Source: Humibacter ginsenosidimutans | GTDB taxonomy: Bacteria; Actinomycetota; Actinomycetes; Actinomycetales; Microbacteriaceae | DNA length: 64,000 nt | Direction of reading: 5' to 3' | Assembly: GCF_007859675.1 (NCBI RefSeq) | Contig: NZ_CP042305.1 | Span: 3,348,001-3,412,000 of the forward strand | Shown: one piece after another, positions 27,127-35,470 of the stretch | How positions within the stretch are numbered: position 1 is the stretch's first letter | Layout of the letters: every line of letters starts with the position of its first letter | Translations under genes and position numbers: made by a program | Notes under the pieces: model-generated | Database searches by the model: none | Told to the model about the DNA's origin: nothing | Seen by the model: only the letters and a program-made list of their open reading frames with translations

Positions 27127-27993
27127 ATGCCGAAAGGGACGAACGAAAGGACCCACGAGTCCGCGACCGATCAGGTCACACTGCTCGTGCCCGTCGACGA
27201 GTCGGCGACCATTCCCCTCGCTGCACATCACGGCGTCTTCCTCGGCGCCCTTGAGCGTGAGCTGCGGAGCCGAGGTCAGTATCTCGTGTTGCGCGGAGTC
27301 GCAGGGCCCGGCGAGCTCGCGGCGCAGCTGAAGAGGGTGCAGGGTGCTGCAGTGCTCCTGGGATTTAGGGATGACGAGCTCGAGGCACTGCCTCCCGGGG
27401 CGAAGCCGCTCATCGCCGTCGACAGCTATGCAGAGTCCTCCGCGCTGACCATTGTGCGCGCCGACGACTTCTCGGGCGGCGGCCACGCGGCGACGCTTCT
27501 GGCGACCTATGGACATCGCGACATGCTGCTGGTAGGGCCGTCGCCGGGTGGGTCGGGCGTTGCGTCCGCCAGGGAACGCGGATTCACTCAAGCCATCACC
27601 ACGGTCCCAGGTGTCACCCTCGGTCGCTGCGTGACCACCGGCACGACCTATCTCGAGGGCGTCTCACTCGGACGGCGGCTGCCCGCCCTCCATCCCGGAG
27701 CAACTGCCGTGTTCGCGTTCGCCGACACTCTCGCTGCTGGCTTGATGGACGGCCTCGCTCAGGCGCGGATCCGAGTTCCCGACGACATCTCCGTACTCGG
27801 CTTCGACAACATCGAACCCTCCACCCACACCGCACCCAGGCTGAGCACCGTCGCACAAGACATCCAACGCAAGGCCACGCTCGCCGCGGACGTGATCGTC
27901 AGCATCCCCGATGAGCTCGCCGAGCACATCAGTCCGCTGACGGTGGACACCCACGTGATCGATCGCGGTTCCGTGCGCGCACTGCGACGCTGA
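27127..27993 (+). CDS. LacI-type sugar sensor protein lacking the DNA-binding domain
   Basis: 288 aa. It aligns with the effector domain of the LacI repressor at the other end of this operon: LVPVDESATIPLAAHHGVFL and LERELRSRGQYLVLRGV here, against LVPAEANATLALSPYNVEVF and LERELRGRGYHVLFRGV there. Conserved later blocks are VDSYAESSALTIVRADDFSGGGHA, cited in part, and DISVLGFDNIEPS. The N-terminus (MPKGTNERTHES) has no helix-turn-helix, and the 51 bp upstream encode none. There is no signal peptide, so it is cytoplasmic. It is probably a duplicate that lost the DNA-binding domain and may bind the same sugar or form mixed dimers with the repressor. A degenerated relic is the alternative, but the frame is intact. 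Confidence 0.8.
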   Translation: MPKGTNERTHESATDQVTLLVPVDESATIPLAAHHGVFLGALERELRSRGQYLVLRGVAGPGELAAQLKRVQGAAVLLGFRDDELEALPPGAKPLIAVDSYAESSALTIVRADDFSGGGHAATLLATYGHRDMLLVGPSPGGSGVASARERGFTQAITTVPGVTLGRCVTTGTTYLEGVSLGRRLPALHPGATAVFAFADTLAAGLMDGLAQARIRVPDDISVLGFDNIEPSTHTAPRLSTVAQDIQRKATLAADVIVSIPDELAEHISPLTVDTHVIDRGSVRALRR

Positions 27994-28130
27994 CACCGGT
28001 CATCGGTGCGGTACGCGTCTGGAACGCTCGACGGGCCTGACGACCTACCACAACGGACCCCGGGTCAGGTGGCGGCGATCGGCCGTCGGGCGAGCCTGCC
28101 CGTGGCTCTTCGCGAACGGCGGGGACGGAA

Positions 28131-28164
28131 CCGGGGGTTCCCATCTTTCGATGCGAACCCCCGG
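28131..28164. terminator. Bidirectional terminator between sensor and GH87 genes
   Basis: Perfect 9-bp stem CCGGGGGTT (28131-28139) and AACCCCCGG (28156-28164) with a 16-nt loop, between convergent genes and 11 bp from the GH87 stop. Confidence 0.8.
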
Positions 28165-28174
28165 GTGTAGGGCG

Positions 28175-30697
28175 TCAGTTCGCCCAGACTCCGAGCTCGG
28201 AGATTTGCGCCGCGTCCCATCCGGTGTTGCCGGTCACCTGCAGCTGGACGTAGCGGGCGTCCGTGCGGGCGAAGGTGATCGTGGCGACGTTCCCGCTGTC
28301 GGGATCCAGCACGAAGTCGCCGGAGGCCACGGTGGTGAAGTGGGTCCCATCCGCGCTGGTGAGGATCGAGCCGCTCTCCGTGCGTGCACCCCAGTTGGCG
28401 GGCAGCTGCAGTGTGACTCGGTCGATCGAGCGCGACTCCCCGAGGTCCACGGTGAGTGTCTGCGGGAAGGTGCCGTCCACGCTCTCCCAGTACGTATCGG
28501 CGTTGCCGTCGACGGCCTGGGAGGCGGGGAACCCTGGTGTGCTCGAGGATGCAGTGACCGTCTGACCCAGCGCCAGATCCCCGTTCGGGTCGAAGCCGAC
28601 GCCGGTGAGGGTGACGGTGTACGGGCCGGCCGGCGAGGTGCTGTCGATGCTGATCTGTCCGGCGTAGTTTCCCGCGCTGGTGGGGGAGAAGGTGACGGTG
28701 ACGGTGCATGTGCCGTGTGGGCGGATGCGCGTGCAGGAGCCCGTCGTCGCATATCCCTTTGGCGCGTGGATCCCGGTGATCACGACCGTGTCAGGACCCT
28801 CGTTGCCCAGCGTGAACTGCCGGGACGCGGTGGTGCCGAGATCGTGGTCGCCGAAGTCGATCTCGCTCGTGCTGGGCGTCAGCAGATCGTTCGGCGGGAA
28901 GCCGCAGTGAGTGCCGCGCAGCCCCGCGTTGCCGCCGCCGTCCACGATCCGGAAGCCGCTCCGGCAGTCGTACGTCCCTGCCGTTCGCACGCCGGTGGCG
29001 ACCACATGGGACAGCGTCGCCGAGCCGGGCGCCTGCAGCTGGAGGGGGAAGGATCCCGGCCTGCTGATGAGTAGCCCGTCCACGGTCACGTTCGTGATGC
29101 TGTCGCCGTAGAACTGCAGGGCGGTGTACGGGGCATCCAGAATCGTGTTGCCGGTGATGTCGACGGTGCCGGTCATCGCCTCGTCCTGCGCGTACAGCCA
29201 GATGCTCGCGATGTCGGTGGGTGCGCCCGGCACGACGTCGCCAGTGCTGACGAGCACGTTGCCGTCGACCTTCGTGGTTCCGGCCAGGGGTACGGCGCCG
29301 AAGCGGTTCCCGACATGGATGCCGCCGCCCTGCGTGACCGTGTCGGCGGCGATGTCGTCGGAGATGGTGTTGTCGCTGCCGCCGTAGATGGCGTAGGCGT
29401 TGGCGAGCACCGGAACGGAGACGGTGTCGTGCGAGAACACGTTGCCGGTGTCTGCGCTGCCGGTGGACCACATGGCCATGCCGTCGTCGCCGGTGTTGCG
29501 CACGAACGTGTTCGTCACGATGGAATCGGTGACGCCGCCGGCGAGGTTGATGCCGTCGGCCATCGTGTCCTGGATGCGCAGCCCATCCAGTTTCAGATTC
29601 GAGGTCGGTCCGTCGATCCAGACCCCGACCTTGGTGTGCTGGATCCACACGTCGGTGACGGTGGAGTCGGAGAAGCCGCCGGAGATGCCGGTGTCCTGTG
29701 TGTTGGCGTCGTCGCGCACGCGGTCATCGCCGAACACGGCGAGGTGCGAGAGGTGCACGTCGCTGCTGGACGGGTTCTGGCCGCCGGTGAATCCGGCGTC
29801 GTTGCCGCTGATCGTCGTGTACCAGGGGCCGGCACCGACGACGGAGACGTGGTCGACGTCGAGCTGCCCGCTCACCGTGTAGGTGCCCGCGGGCAGGTAG
29901 ACGGTGCCATCGGTGGCCGCCGCGGCGTCGATGGCGCGCTGGATCGCGGCGGTCGAATCATTGGCACCGGTCGGGTCCGCACCGTACGTCGCGTTCGTGG
30001 CATCGATGGCACCCGCGGGTGCGGCGAGCGGTGCGGGGACGGACTCGAAGTCGGCCGTGTCGATGACGTACCAGGATGCCGTGTCGCCCGCGTCCACCTG
30101 GAGCTTGACGACCGTGCCGGCCGGAAGCGTGCGGCCGAATGCGGCGCGGACGTCGTCGAAGTAGTGGTGGTCGCCGCCGTCGCTCGGGTCGTTCGTGAAC
30201 GGATACACGCCGTAGACATCCGAGTATGCGGAAGTCAGCGACAGGGACGGTGCCGCGTGCCCGTCGACGTACACGCCCAGCTTCGCCTCCAGCCCGGCGC
30301 CGTCCGCGGAGTCCGGGATCGCGTACCGCACGTCCACCGCGTTAGCCGCCTTGGCCAGCGTGAACGCCACATACTGACCACGATGGGAGAGCCGGACGGC
30401 GCGACGTCCGGACGCCTCGGCGGCCAGATCGGTGAAGTCCGTGCTCGCTCCGATCACCGTGCCGTTCGTCCGAGCGTCTTCGGCCTGATATTCGCGGAAA
30501 GGAACGGGGGCGCCTGCGTTGTCCGGGAGGGAATGCCGCGCCGTCCCCGCGACGCTGGTGGGCGTCGCAGGGGTGTGTGGGCCGGATTCGTGGGCGGGGA
30601 TGCTCGCCCACGCGGGAGTACTGAGTCCGGCGAGCGTGATCGCCGCCACGGCGAACACCGCGGCTCCGGTTCGCGAGAGTAGGGGTCCAGATCGCAT
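28175..30697 (-). CDS. Secreted GH87-type alpha-1,3-glucanase/mycodextranase
   Basis: 840 aa. Signal peptide 1-31; a jelly-roll binding domain (about 66-220; REYQAEDARTNGTVIG) typical of GH87 enzymes; a right-handed beta-helix catalytic domain (about 225-600) opening with GADPTGANDSTAAIQRAID; an Ig-like choice-of-anchor domain (about 610-705; SEIDFGDHDLGTTASRQFTL); and a C-terminal F5/8-type C binding module (about 715-840). Candidate catalytic aspartates are D381 (MADGINL) and D404/D405 (NTGDDGMAMW). The 23-residue spacing equals that of the catalytic aspartates I recall for a bacterial GH87 enzyme. It should cleave alpha-1,3-glucan or nigeran outside the cell. RBS AAGGGA is 8 nt before the ATG. 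An operator of the LacI type lies 25 bp upstream. Confidence 0.8.
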   Translation of the reverse strand: MRSGPLLSRTGAAVFAVAAITLAGLSTPAWASIPAHESGPHTPATPTSVAGTARHSLPDNAGAPVPFREYQAEDARTNGTVIGASTDFTDLAAEASGRRAVRLSHRGQYVAFTLAKAANAVDVRYAIPDSADGAGLEAKLGVYVDGHAAPSLSLTSAYSDVYGVYPFTNDPSDGGDHHYFDDVRAAFGRTLPAGTVVKLQVDAGDTASWYVIDTADFESVPAPLAAPAGAIDATNATYGADPTGANDSTAAIQRAIDAAAATDGTVYLPAGTYTVSGQLDVDHVSVVGAGPWYTTISGNDAGFTGGQNPSSSDVHLSHLAVFGDDRVRDDANTQDTGISGGFSDSTVTDVWIQHTKVGVWIDGPTSNLKLDGLRIQDTMADGINLAGGVTDSIVTNTFVRNTGDDGMAMWSTGSADTGNVFSHDTVSVPVLANAYAIYGGSDNTISDDIAADTVTQGGGIHVGNRFGAVPLAGTTKVDGNVLVSTGDVVPGAPTDIASIWLYAQDEAMTGTVDITGNTILDAPYTALQFYGDSITNVTVDGLLISRPGSFPLQLQAPGSATLSHVVATGVRTAGTYDCRSGFRIVDGGGNAGLRGTHCGFPPNDLLTPSTSEIDFGDHDLGTTASRQFTLGNEGPDTVVITGIHAPKGYATTGSCTRIRPHGTCTVTVTFSPTSAGNYAGQISIDSTSPAGPYTVTLTGVGFDPNGDLALGQTVTASSSTPGFPASQAVDGNADTYWESVDGTFPQTLTVDLGESRSIDRVTLQLPANWGARTESGSILTSADGTHFTTVASGDFVLDPDSGNVATITFARTDARYVQLQVTGNTGWDAAQISELGVWAN

Positions 30698-30721
30698 CGC
30701 GATATCCCTTCGACATTGAAG

Positions 30722-30733
30722 AATAGCGTTAAA
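30722..30733. promoter_or_regulatory. LacI-type operator upstream of first GH87 gene
   Basis: AATAGCGTTAAA matches the TTTAGCGCTAAA pattern at 9 of 12 positions and lies 25-36 bp before the GH87 start, within the expected 5' leader or transcription start region of that minus-strand gene. Confidence 0.6.
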
Positions 30734-30813
30734 GTTATGGCGCGCAGACCGTAACGCACATTCGCGCTGGGCGCAACTGGAACGTCATGGGTGGCGACGA
30801 TCTGCTTTGGGTA

Positions 30814-30862
30814 TTGCCGACGCTTCAGACCGATGGTATTACTGGTTAAGTATATCGCTAAA
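30814..30862 (+). promoter_or_regulatory. Promoter and LacI-type operator of second GH87 gene
   Basis: The -35 TTGCCG (30814-30819), 17-bp spacer and -10 TATTAC (30837-30842) predict a start near 30,849. The operator-like TATATCGCTAAA (30851-30862) sits immediately at the start site, where a bound repressor would block transcription. Confidence 0.6.
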
Positions 30863-30951
30863 CGTGTCTGCCTCGATGACGATGCATCCTTGGTTCCACC
30901 GCGCCACCGGGGCCCTCCGCGCATTGCGCTGTGAGGAAGAACGGAGGAATC

Positions 30952-33556
30952 ATGATCGATCAGTCCGTGCCGGCCATCGAGTACCGGCCCGCTCGCGGCC
31001 TCCGACGAAAGAGGCTCCGAAGGGCAGGTGTCATCCTGGCGGCCGCCGCCGTCGTATCGCTCTGCTTCCTCCATCCCGGACCAGCCCACGCCGCCGACTC
31101 GACCCGCTACGAGGCCGAGAACGCGACACTCTCTGGCGGCGCTCTCGTGCAATCGGATCACACCGGCTATTCCGGCACCGGGTTCGTGGGCGGATACACC
31201 GATGCGGACAAGGGTGCAGCGAGCACGGCGTTCTCCGTGTCGGCTGCGGCGGCCGGCTCCCTACACGCTCGCGCTGGGCTATTCGGACGGCACGGGTTCG
31301 ACACGGACGCTGACCCTGACGGTGGACGGCACTGCGCAGCAGATCTCGTTGCCGGCCACGGCCGACTGGGACACCTGGGCGACACAGACCACCACGGTCA
31401 CCCTGTCCGCCGGCAGCCACACGGTGTCCTACTCCTACGGCAGCGGCGACAACGGAAACGTCAACCTCGACTACCTCGACGTGACGGCGGTGGGCGGCTC
31501 CGGCTCGACGCCACCGCCGGCATCCACCGGTCCGCTGTTCGAGGCAGAGGATGCGGCGCTCTCCGGTGGCGCGGTCGTGCAGTCCGACCACACCGGGTAC
31601 TCGGGAACCGGGTTCGTCGGCGGGTACACGGATGCGAACGCGGGCACCGCCACCACCACGTTCGCCGTCTCGATCGACACGGCCGGCGACCAGCAGTTGG
31701 CATTGCGGTATGCGAACGGCACCGGTTCGACGCGAACGCTGACCCTGAACGTGGACGGGTCGGCTCAGCAGATCTCGTTGCCGGCCACGGCCGACTGGAA
31801 CACCTGGGCGACTCAGACGACCACCGTCTCGCTCTCGGCCGCCGACCACACGGTCGCGTACTCGTACGGCAGCGGCGACAACGGGAACGTCAACCTCGAT
31901 TCGTTGACCGTGACCCCCGTGGACTCGACGCCGCCGACGTCACCGCCGAGCACGGATGCCGGTGCCAGCGTGCCGTATGACGAGTACGTCGCTTCGCAGC
32001 AGACGACCACCGGCACCGTGCTGACCGCGAGCACGAGCTATCCGAGCCTCGCCTCCGAGTCCACGGGCCGCAGCGCCGTGCAGCTGACCGGCACCGGGCA
32101 ATACGTCTCCTTCGCGCTGCAGCACGCGGCGAACTCGATCGTCGTGCGCTACTCCATCCCGGACAACACCGACGGGTCGACCGCGAGGGCTCCGCTGGCG
32201 GTGTACGCCGGCGGCACGAAGGTGACGGACCTGTCCCTCACGACGAAGTACTCCTGGCTGTACGGGGATGGCTACAACGACACCCACTCGCCGAGCACCG
32301 GGGCCGCGCACCACTTCTACGACGAGACCAGGGCCCTGATCGGCGAACAGCCCGCGGGCACCGTCATCAAGCTGCAGAAGGATGCCGCCGACACCGCGGC
32401 GTCGTACACAATCGATCTCGTCGACACCGAGGAGGTCGCTCCGGCGGGCAGCATGCCGTTCGGCTACACGTCGATCACCGACTACGGCGTCACGCCGAGC
32501 AACGGTGCGGACGACACGTCGGCGATCAACAACGCTCTCGCCGCGCTGTCCGGCACGGGGACCGGCCTGTGGTTCCCCGCCGGCACCTACGACATCTCCG
32601 GTCGGATCGGATTCTCCGGCGTCGCCATCAAGGGAGCGGGCGAGTGGTACACCACGATCCAGTCCACCTCCGAGAACGGCTCAGGAGGTCTCTACGCCAA
32701 CGGGGGCGTGAACAGCATCGCCGACCTGTCCGTCTTCGGCGACCAGACCAGCAGGAACGACAACTCGGGCGCCGCAGGCATCGAGGGGAGCTTCAGCGCC
32801 GGGTCGACCATCAGCGACGTGTGGATCGAACACACCAAGGTCGGGATCTGGACGGACGGTCCCACCAGCGGACTGACCATCACCGGCGCGAGGGTGCGTG
32901 ACGTCTTCGCCGACGGCATCCACTTCAACGGCGGCACCAGCAACACGACCGCCGAGCAGTCGGATGTCCGCAACACCGGAGACGACGGCCTCGCCCTGGA
33001 CACCGAAGGCGGCGACGTCACCGGCTGCACGCTGCAGGACGACACCGTCTCGAACGTCATCCAGGCCAACGGGATCGGCGTCTACGGCGGCGGCGACAAC
33101 ACCGTCAGCGGCAACCTCGTCACCGACACCGTCGCCTACGGCGCCGGCATCACGGTCAGCAGCCGATTCGGGCAGGCGTTCGACGGCACCACGACGGTGA
33201 CCGGCAACACGCTCGAGCGCACCGGCTCGTACAACGCGGAATTCGGCACCGACCTCGGCGGCATCTGGATCTATGCCGACCAGTCCGACCTCACCCAGCC
33301 GATCCAGCTCACCGACAACACGATCTACGACAGCACCTACCAGGGCATCTTCCTGATGGGCGGCAAGCAGATCACGAACCTCACCCTCGCGGGTGACGCG
33401 ATCAGCGGCGCCGGCACCTACGGCATCGACATCGCGGGCGTCGGCGGGCAGCTCTCCGTCAGCGACACCACAATCAGCGCCGCCGCCGACGGCGTATTGC
33501 ATAACAACGGAAGTGGCTTCATCATCAATCAGGGCACGGGCAACAGTGGCATCTGA
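30952..33556 (+). pseudogene. Secreted GH87-type glucanase with tandem CBMs; frameshifted as read
   Basis: The ATG at 30952 has GGAGGAATC directly upstream. A signal peptide (1-49, ending PGPAHA) leads to a CBM35/6-like module, a GST/P-rich linker, a second nearly identical module, another Pro/Ser linker, the GH87 jelly-roll domain (PYDEYVASQQTTTGTVL) and the beta-helix. Candidate catalytic aspartates are in VFADGIHF and, 23 residues later, NTGDDGLAL, as in the neighbouring GH87 protein. Within the first module the frame shifts by one base at 31259-31261 (CCC); deleting one C restores about 867 aa. Unlike its neighbour it has binding modules at the N-terminus and none at the C-terminus, so the two enzymes may attack different forms of the polymer. 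Confidence 0.8.
31337..31812 (+). repeat. Direct repeat from duplicated binding modules
   Basis: About 47 nt at 31337-31383 recur at 31766-31812 with a single mismatch (both encode QQISLPATADW). Other near-identical blocks flank them, with an offset of 429 bp. The tandem modules arose by recent in-gene duplication. Such repeats can recombine and delete or add a module. Confidence 0.8.
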
Positions 33557-33635
33557 CCTAAGGGCGGCATTTGCGGTAACGATCTGCCTTTTTCGGCGAC
33601 AGGAGGTGACCACACCGGCTGTCGGCGGTCGCGAC

Positions 33636-33641
33636 TACCGT
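33636..33641 (+). promoter_or_regulatory. -10 element TACCGT of leaderless VOC gene
   Basis: TACCGT ends 7 nt before the ATG at 33649, so the transcript would begin at or next to the start codon. No -35 consensus is evident. Confidence 0.4.
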
Positions 33642-33648
33642 GGCGCGC

Positions 33649-34017
33649 ATGATCGGAACATGGGACGTTGTCGTCATCGATTGTCCGGAACCGCTGTCGC
33701 TCGCGCGCTTCTACGAGGAGCTGCTGCCGATGCGCGTCGTCGAGCAGGAGGATGACTGGGTCATGCTCGCATCCGGGCCCGATGCGCGCCCGCTGCTCGC
33801 CTTCCAGAAGGTCGACGGCGACTACACGCCGCCGCAGTGGCCGGGTCAGGACGTGCCGCAGCAGATGCACATCGACGTGCTGGTCGACGACCTGGATGCC
33901 GCGGAGCAGGCCGTCCTCGCACTCGGCGCCACGAAGACGGGCTCCGACAAGGACACGTTCCGGGTGTATCTCGACCCGGCGGGGCATCCGTTCTGCCTGA
34001 TCAATCCGAGCGACTGA
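33649..34017 (+). CDS. VOC-superfamily (glyoxalase-like) protein
   Basis: 122 aa: MIGTWDVVVIDCPEPLSLARFYEELL, cited in part, followed by LASGPDARPLLAFQKV and MHIDVLVDDLDAAEQAVLALGA. The pattern is the paired beta-alpha-beta-beta-beta unit of the vicinal oxygen chelate fold, with metal-type positions at the first-strand aspartate, MHIDV and the C-terminal FRVYLDPAGHPFCLI. Members include dioxygenases, glyoxalases and antibiotic-binding proteins; the reaction is unknown. An in-frame GTG at 33640 is an alternative start, but the ATG fits a leaderless transcript. Confidence 0.8.
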   Translation: MIGTWDVVVIDCPEPLSLARFYEELLPMRVVEQEDDWVMLASGPDARPLLAFQKVDGDYTPPQWPGQDVPQQMHIDVLVDDLDAAEQAVLALGATKTGSDKDTFRVYLDPAGHPFCLINPSD

Positions 34018-34119
34018 CCTGACGGGTCGTGCGCCAGCTCCTGCGGCGCGTCGCGCCCGATCGCCGGAGCGAACGCGTGGCGCTGGAGGCGTCGGCACGG
34101 AGTCCTGCGAACCGCGCTC

Positions 34120-35370
34120 CTAGAACTCCACGGCGTCGCGCGAGATGGGGCACGTCATGCAGTGCCCGCCGCCGCGGCCGCGGCCGAGTTCGGCGCCCAC
34201 GATCGTGATGACCTCGACGCCCGCTTTGCGCAGCAGCGTGTTGACGTGCGTGTTGCGGTCGTACGTGAAGACCACACCGGGCTCGACGGCGACGGCATTG
34301 TTGCCGCTGTCCCATTGCTGGCGCTCGCCGGCGTACCAGCCGCCGCCCGGCTCGACCGTGCGCAGCTTGGCCAGGCCGAGCGAGTCGGCCACCACGTCGA
34401 CGAACGAGTCCTTCTCCTCGGTGACCTCGACGCCGCCGTCGTCCGCAGGGCGCAGCGAGAACGCCTGGATGCCGTCGACGATGTCGGGGTAATACGTCAC
34501 CAGGTCGCGGTCGGCGAACGTGAAGACCGTGTCGAGGTGCATCGCGGCCCGGAGCTTGGGCATCCCTGCTGCCACGACTCGAGTGGCCGCTCCCGCCTCG
34601 AAGAGGTTCGTCGCCACCTGCGTGATGGCCTGGCGCGACGTGCGCTCGCTCATGCCGATGAGCACCGCTCCGTTGCCGATCGGCATCACGTCGCCGCCCT
34701 CGAGGGTGGCCCTGCCCCAGTCCTGCTCGGGGTCGCCCCACCACACCGTGTTGCCCGTGTAGTCGGGGTGGAATTCGTAGATCGCCTTCATGAGCAGCGT
34801 CTCGTCGTGGCGGGCCGGCCAGTAGAGGGGGTTCAAGGTGAGGCCGCCGTAGATCCAGCACGTCGTGTCGCGCGTGTAGAGCGTGTTCGGCAGCGGCGGC
34901 ATCAGGTATTCGCCGCCGGTCGTGGACTCGCGAGCGAGCGCGAGATACGGCGGCCGGAACTCACTGGGCAGCTCACGCGTCGAGAGACCGCCGATGAGGT
35001 ACTCGGCGAGGGTCGCGTTGTCGAGCGACTCGAGGAACGCGCGGGTGTCGGCCATCAAGCCGATGCCCACCTCGTTCGCCGTGATCTTGCGGTCGAGCAG
35101 CCACTGCTTCGCCCCCGGAACGCCGAGCGTCTCAGCGAGCAGATCGTGCAGCTCGACGACCTCGACCCCGCGCGATTCCATCTTGAGCACGAAGTCCTGA
35201 TGATCGCGGCGGGCGTTGTGCACCCAGAGCACGTCGTCGAACAGCAGCTCGTCGTTGTTGCTGGGAGTGAGCCGTTCGTGCGCCAGCCCGGGCCTGCAGA
35301 CCAGCACCTTGTTGAGCTTGCCCACCTCGGAGTGCACGCCGTATGTCGGATTCCCCATTGTCGTTCCCAT
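34120..35370 (-). CDS. arcA: Arginine deiminase
   Basis: 416 aa. It converts L-arginine to citrulline and ammonia, the first step of the arginine deiminase pathway. The guanidino-modifying fold is clear: [24 protein letters not shown] at the N-terminus (cited in part), the substrate loop [36 protein letters not shown] with catalytic Asp/His, and the nucleophile Cys near residue 405 in [12 protein letters not shown]. It is transcribed 100 bp downstream of the antiporter gene, so both probably form one unit. Ornithine carbamoyltransferase and carbamate kinase are not in the window, so the ATP-yielding part of the pathway must be elsewhere or absent. Confidence 0.95.
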   Translation of the reverse strand: MGTTMGNPTYGVHSEVGKLNKVLVCRPGLAHERLTPSNNDELLFDDVLWVHNARRDHQDFVLKMESRGVEVVELHDLLAETLGVPGAKQWLLDRKITANEVGIGLMADTRAFLESLDNATLAEYLIGGLSTRELPSEFRPPYLALARESTTGGEYLMPPLPNTLYTRDTTCWIYGGLTLNPLYWPARHDETLLMKAIYEFHPDYTGNTVWWGDPEQDWGRATLEGGDVMPIGNGAVLIGMSERTSRQAITQVATNLFEAGAATRVVAAGMPKLRAAMHLDTVFTFADRDLVTYYPDIVDGIQAFSLRPADDGGVEVTEEKDSFVDVVADSLGLAKLRTVEPGGGWYAGERQQWDSGNNAVAVEPGVVFTYDRNTHVNTLLRKAGVEVITIVGAELGRGRGGGHCMTCPISRDAVEF

Positions 35371-35470
35371 CGTTCGTTCGGCGTTGTGCCTGTCTCGGTG
35401 TCGGGTTCTGTGTAGGCGGTCGTGCTCGTGGCGGCGGGCGTTCCGGGATGCCGCCGAGCGAGCGCCCGCG

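Noticed and set aside
27994..28130. Possible small gene after the LacI-like sensor
   Set aside because: No frame shows codon bias or an RBS; the stretch ends in a clear bidirectional terminator.
33601..33610. Near-perfect Shine-Dalgarno AGGAGGTGAC
   Set aside because: No start codon follows at a useful distance; the VOC gene begins almost 40 bp later. Probably chance.
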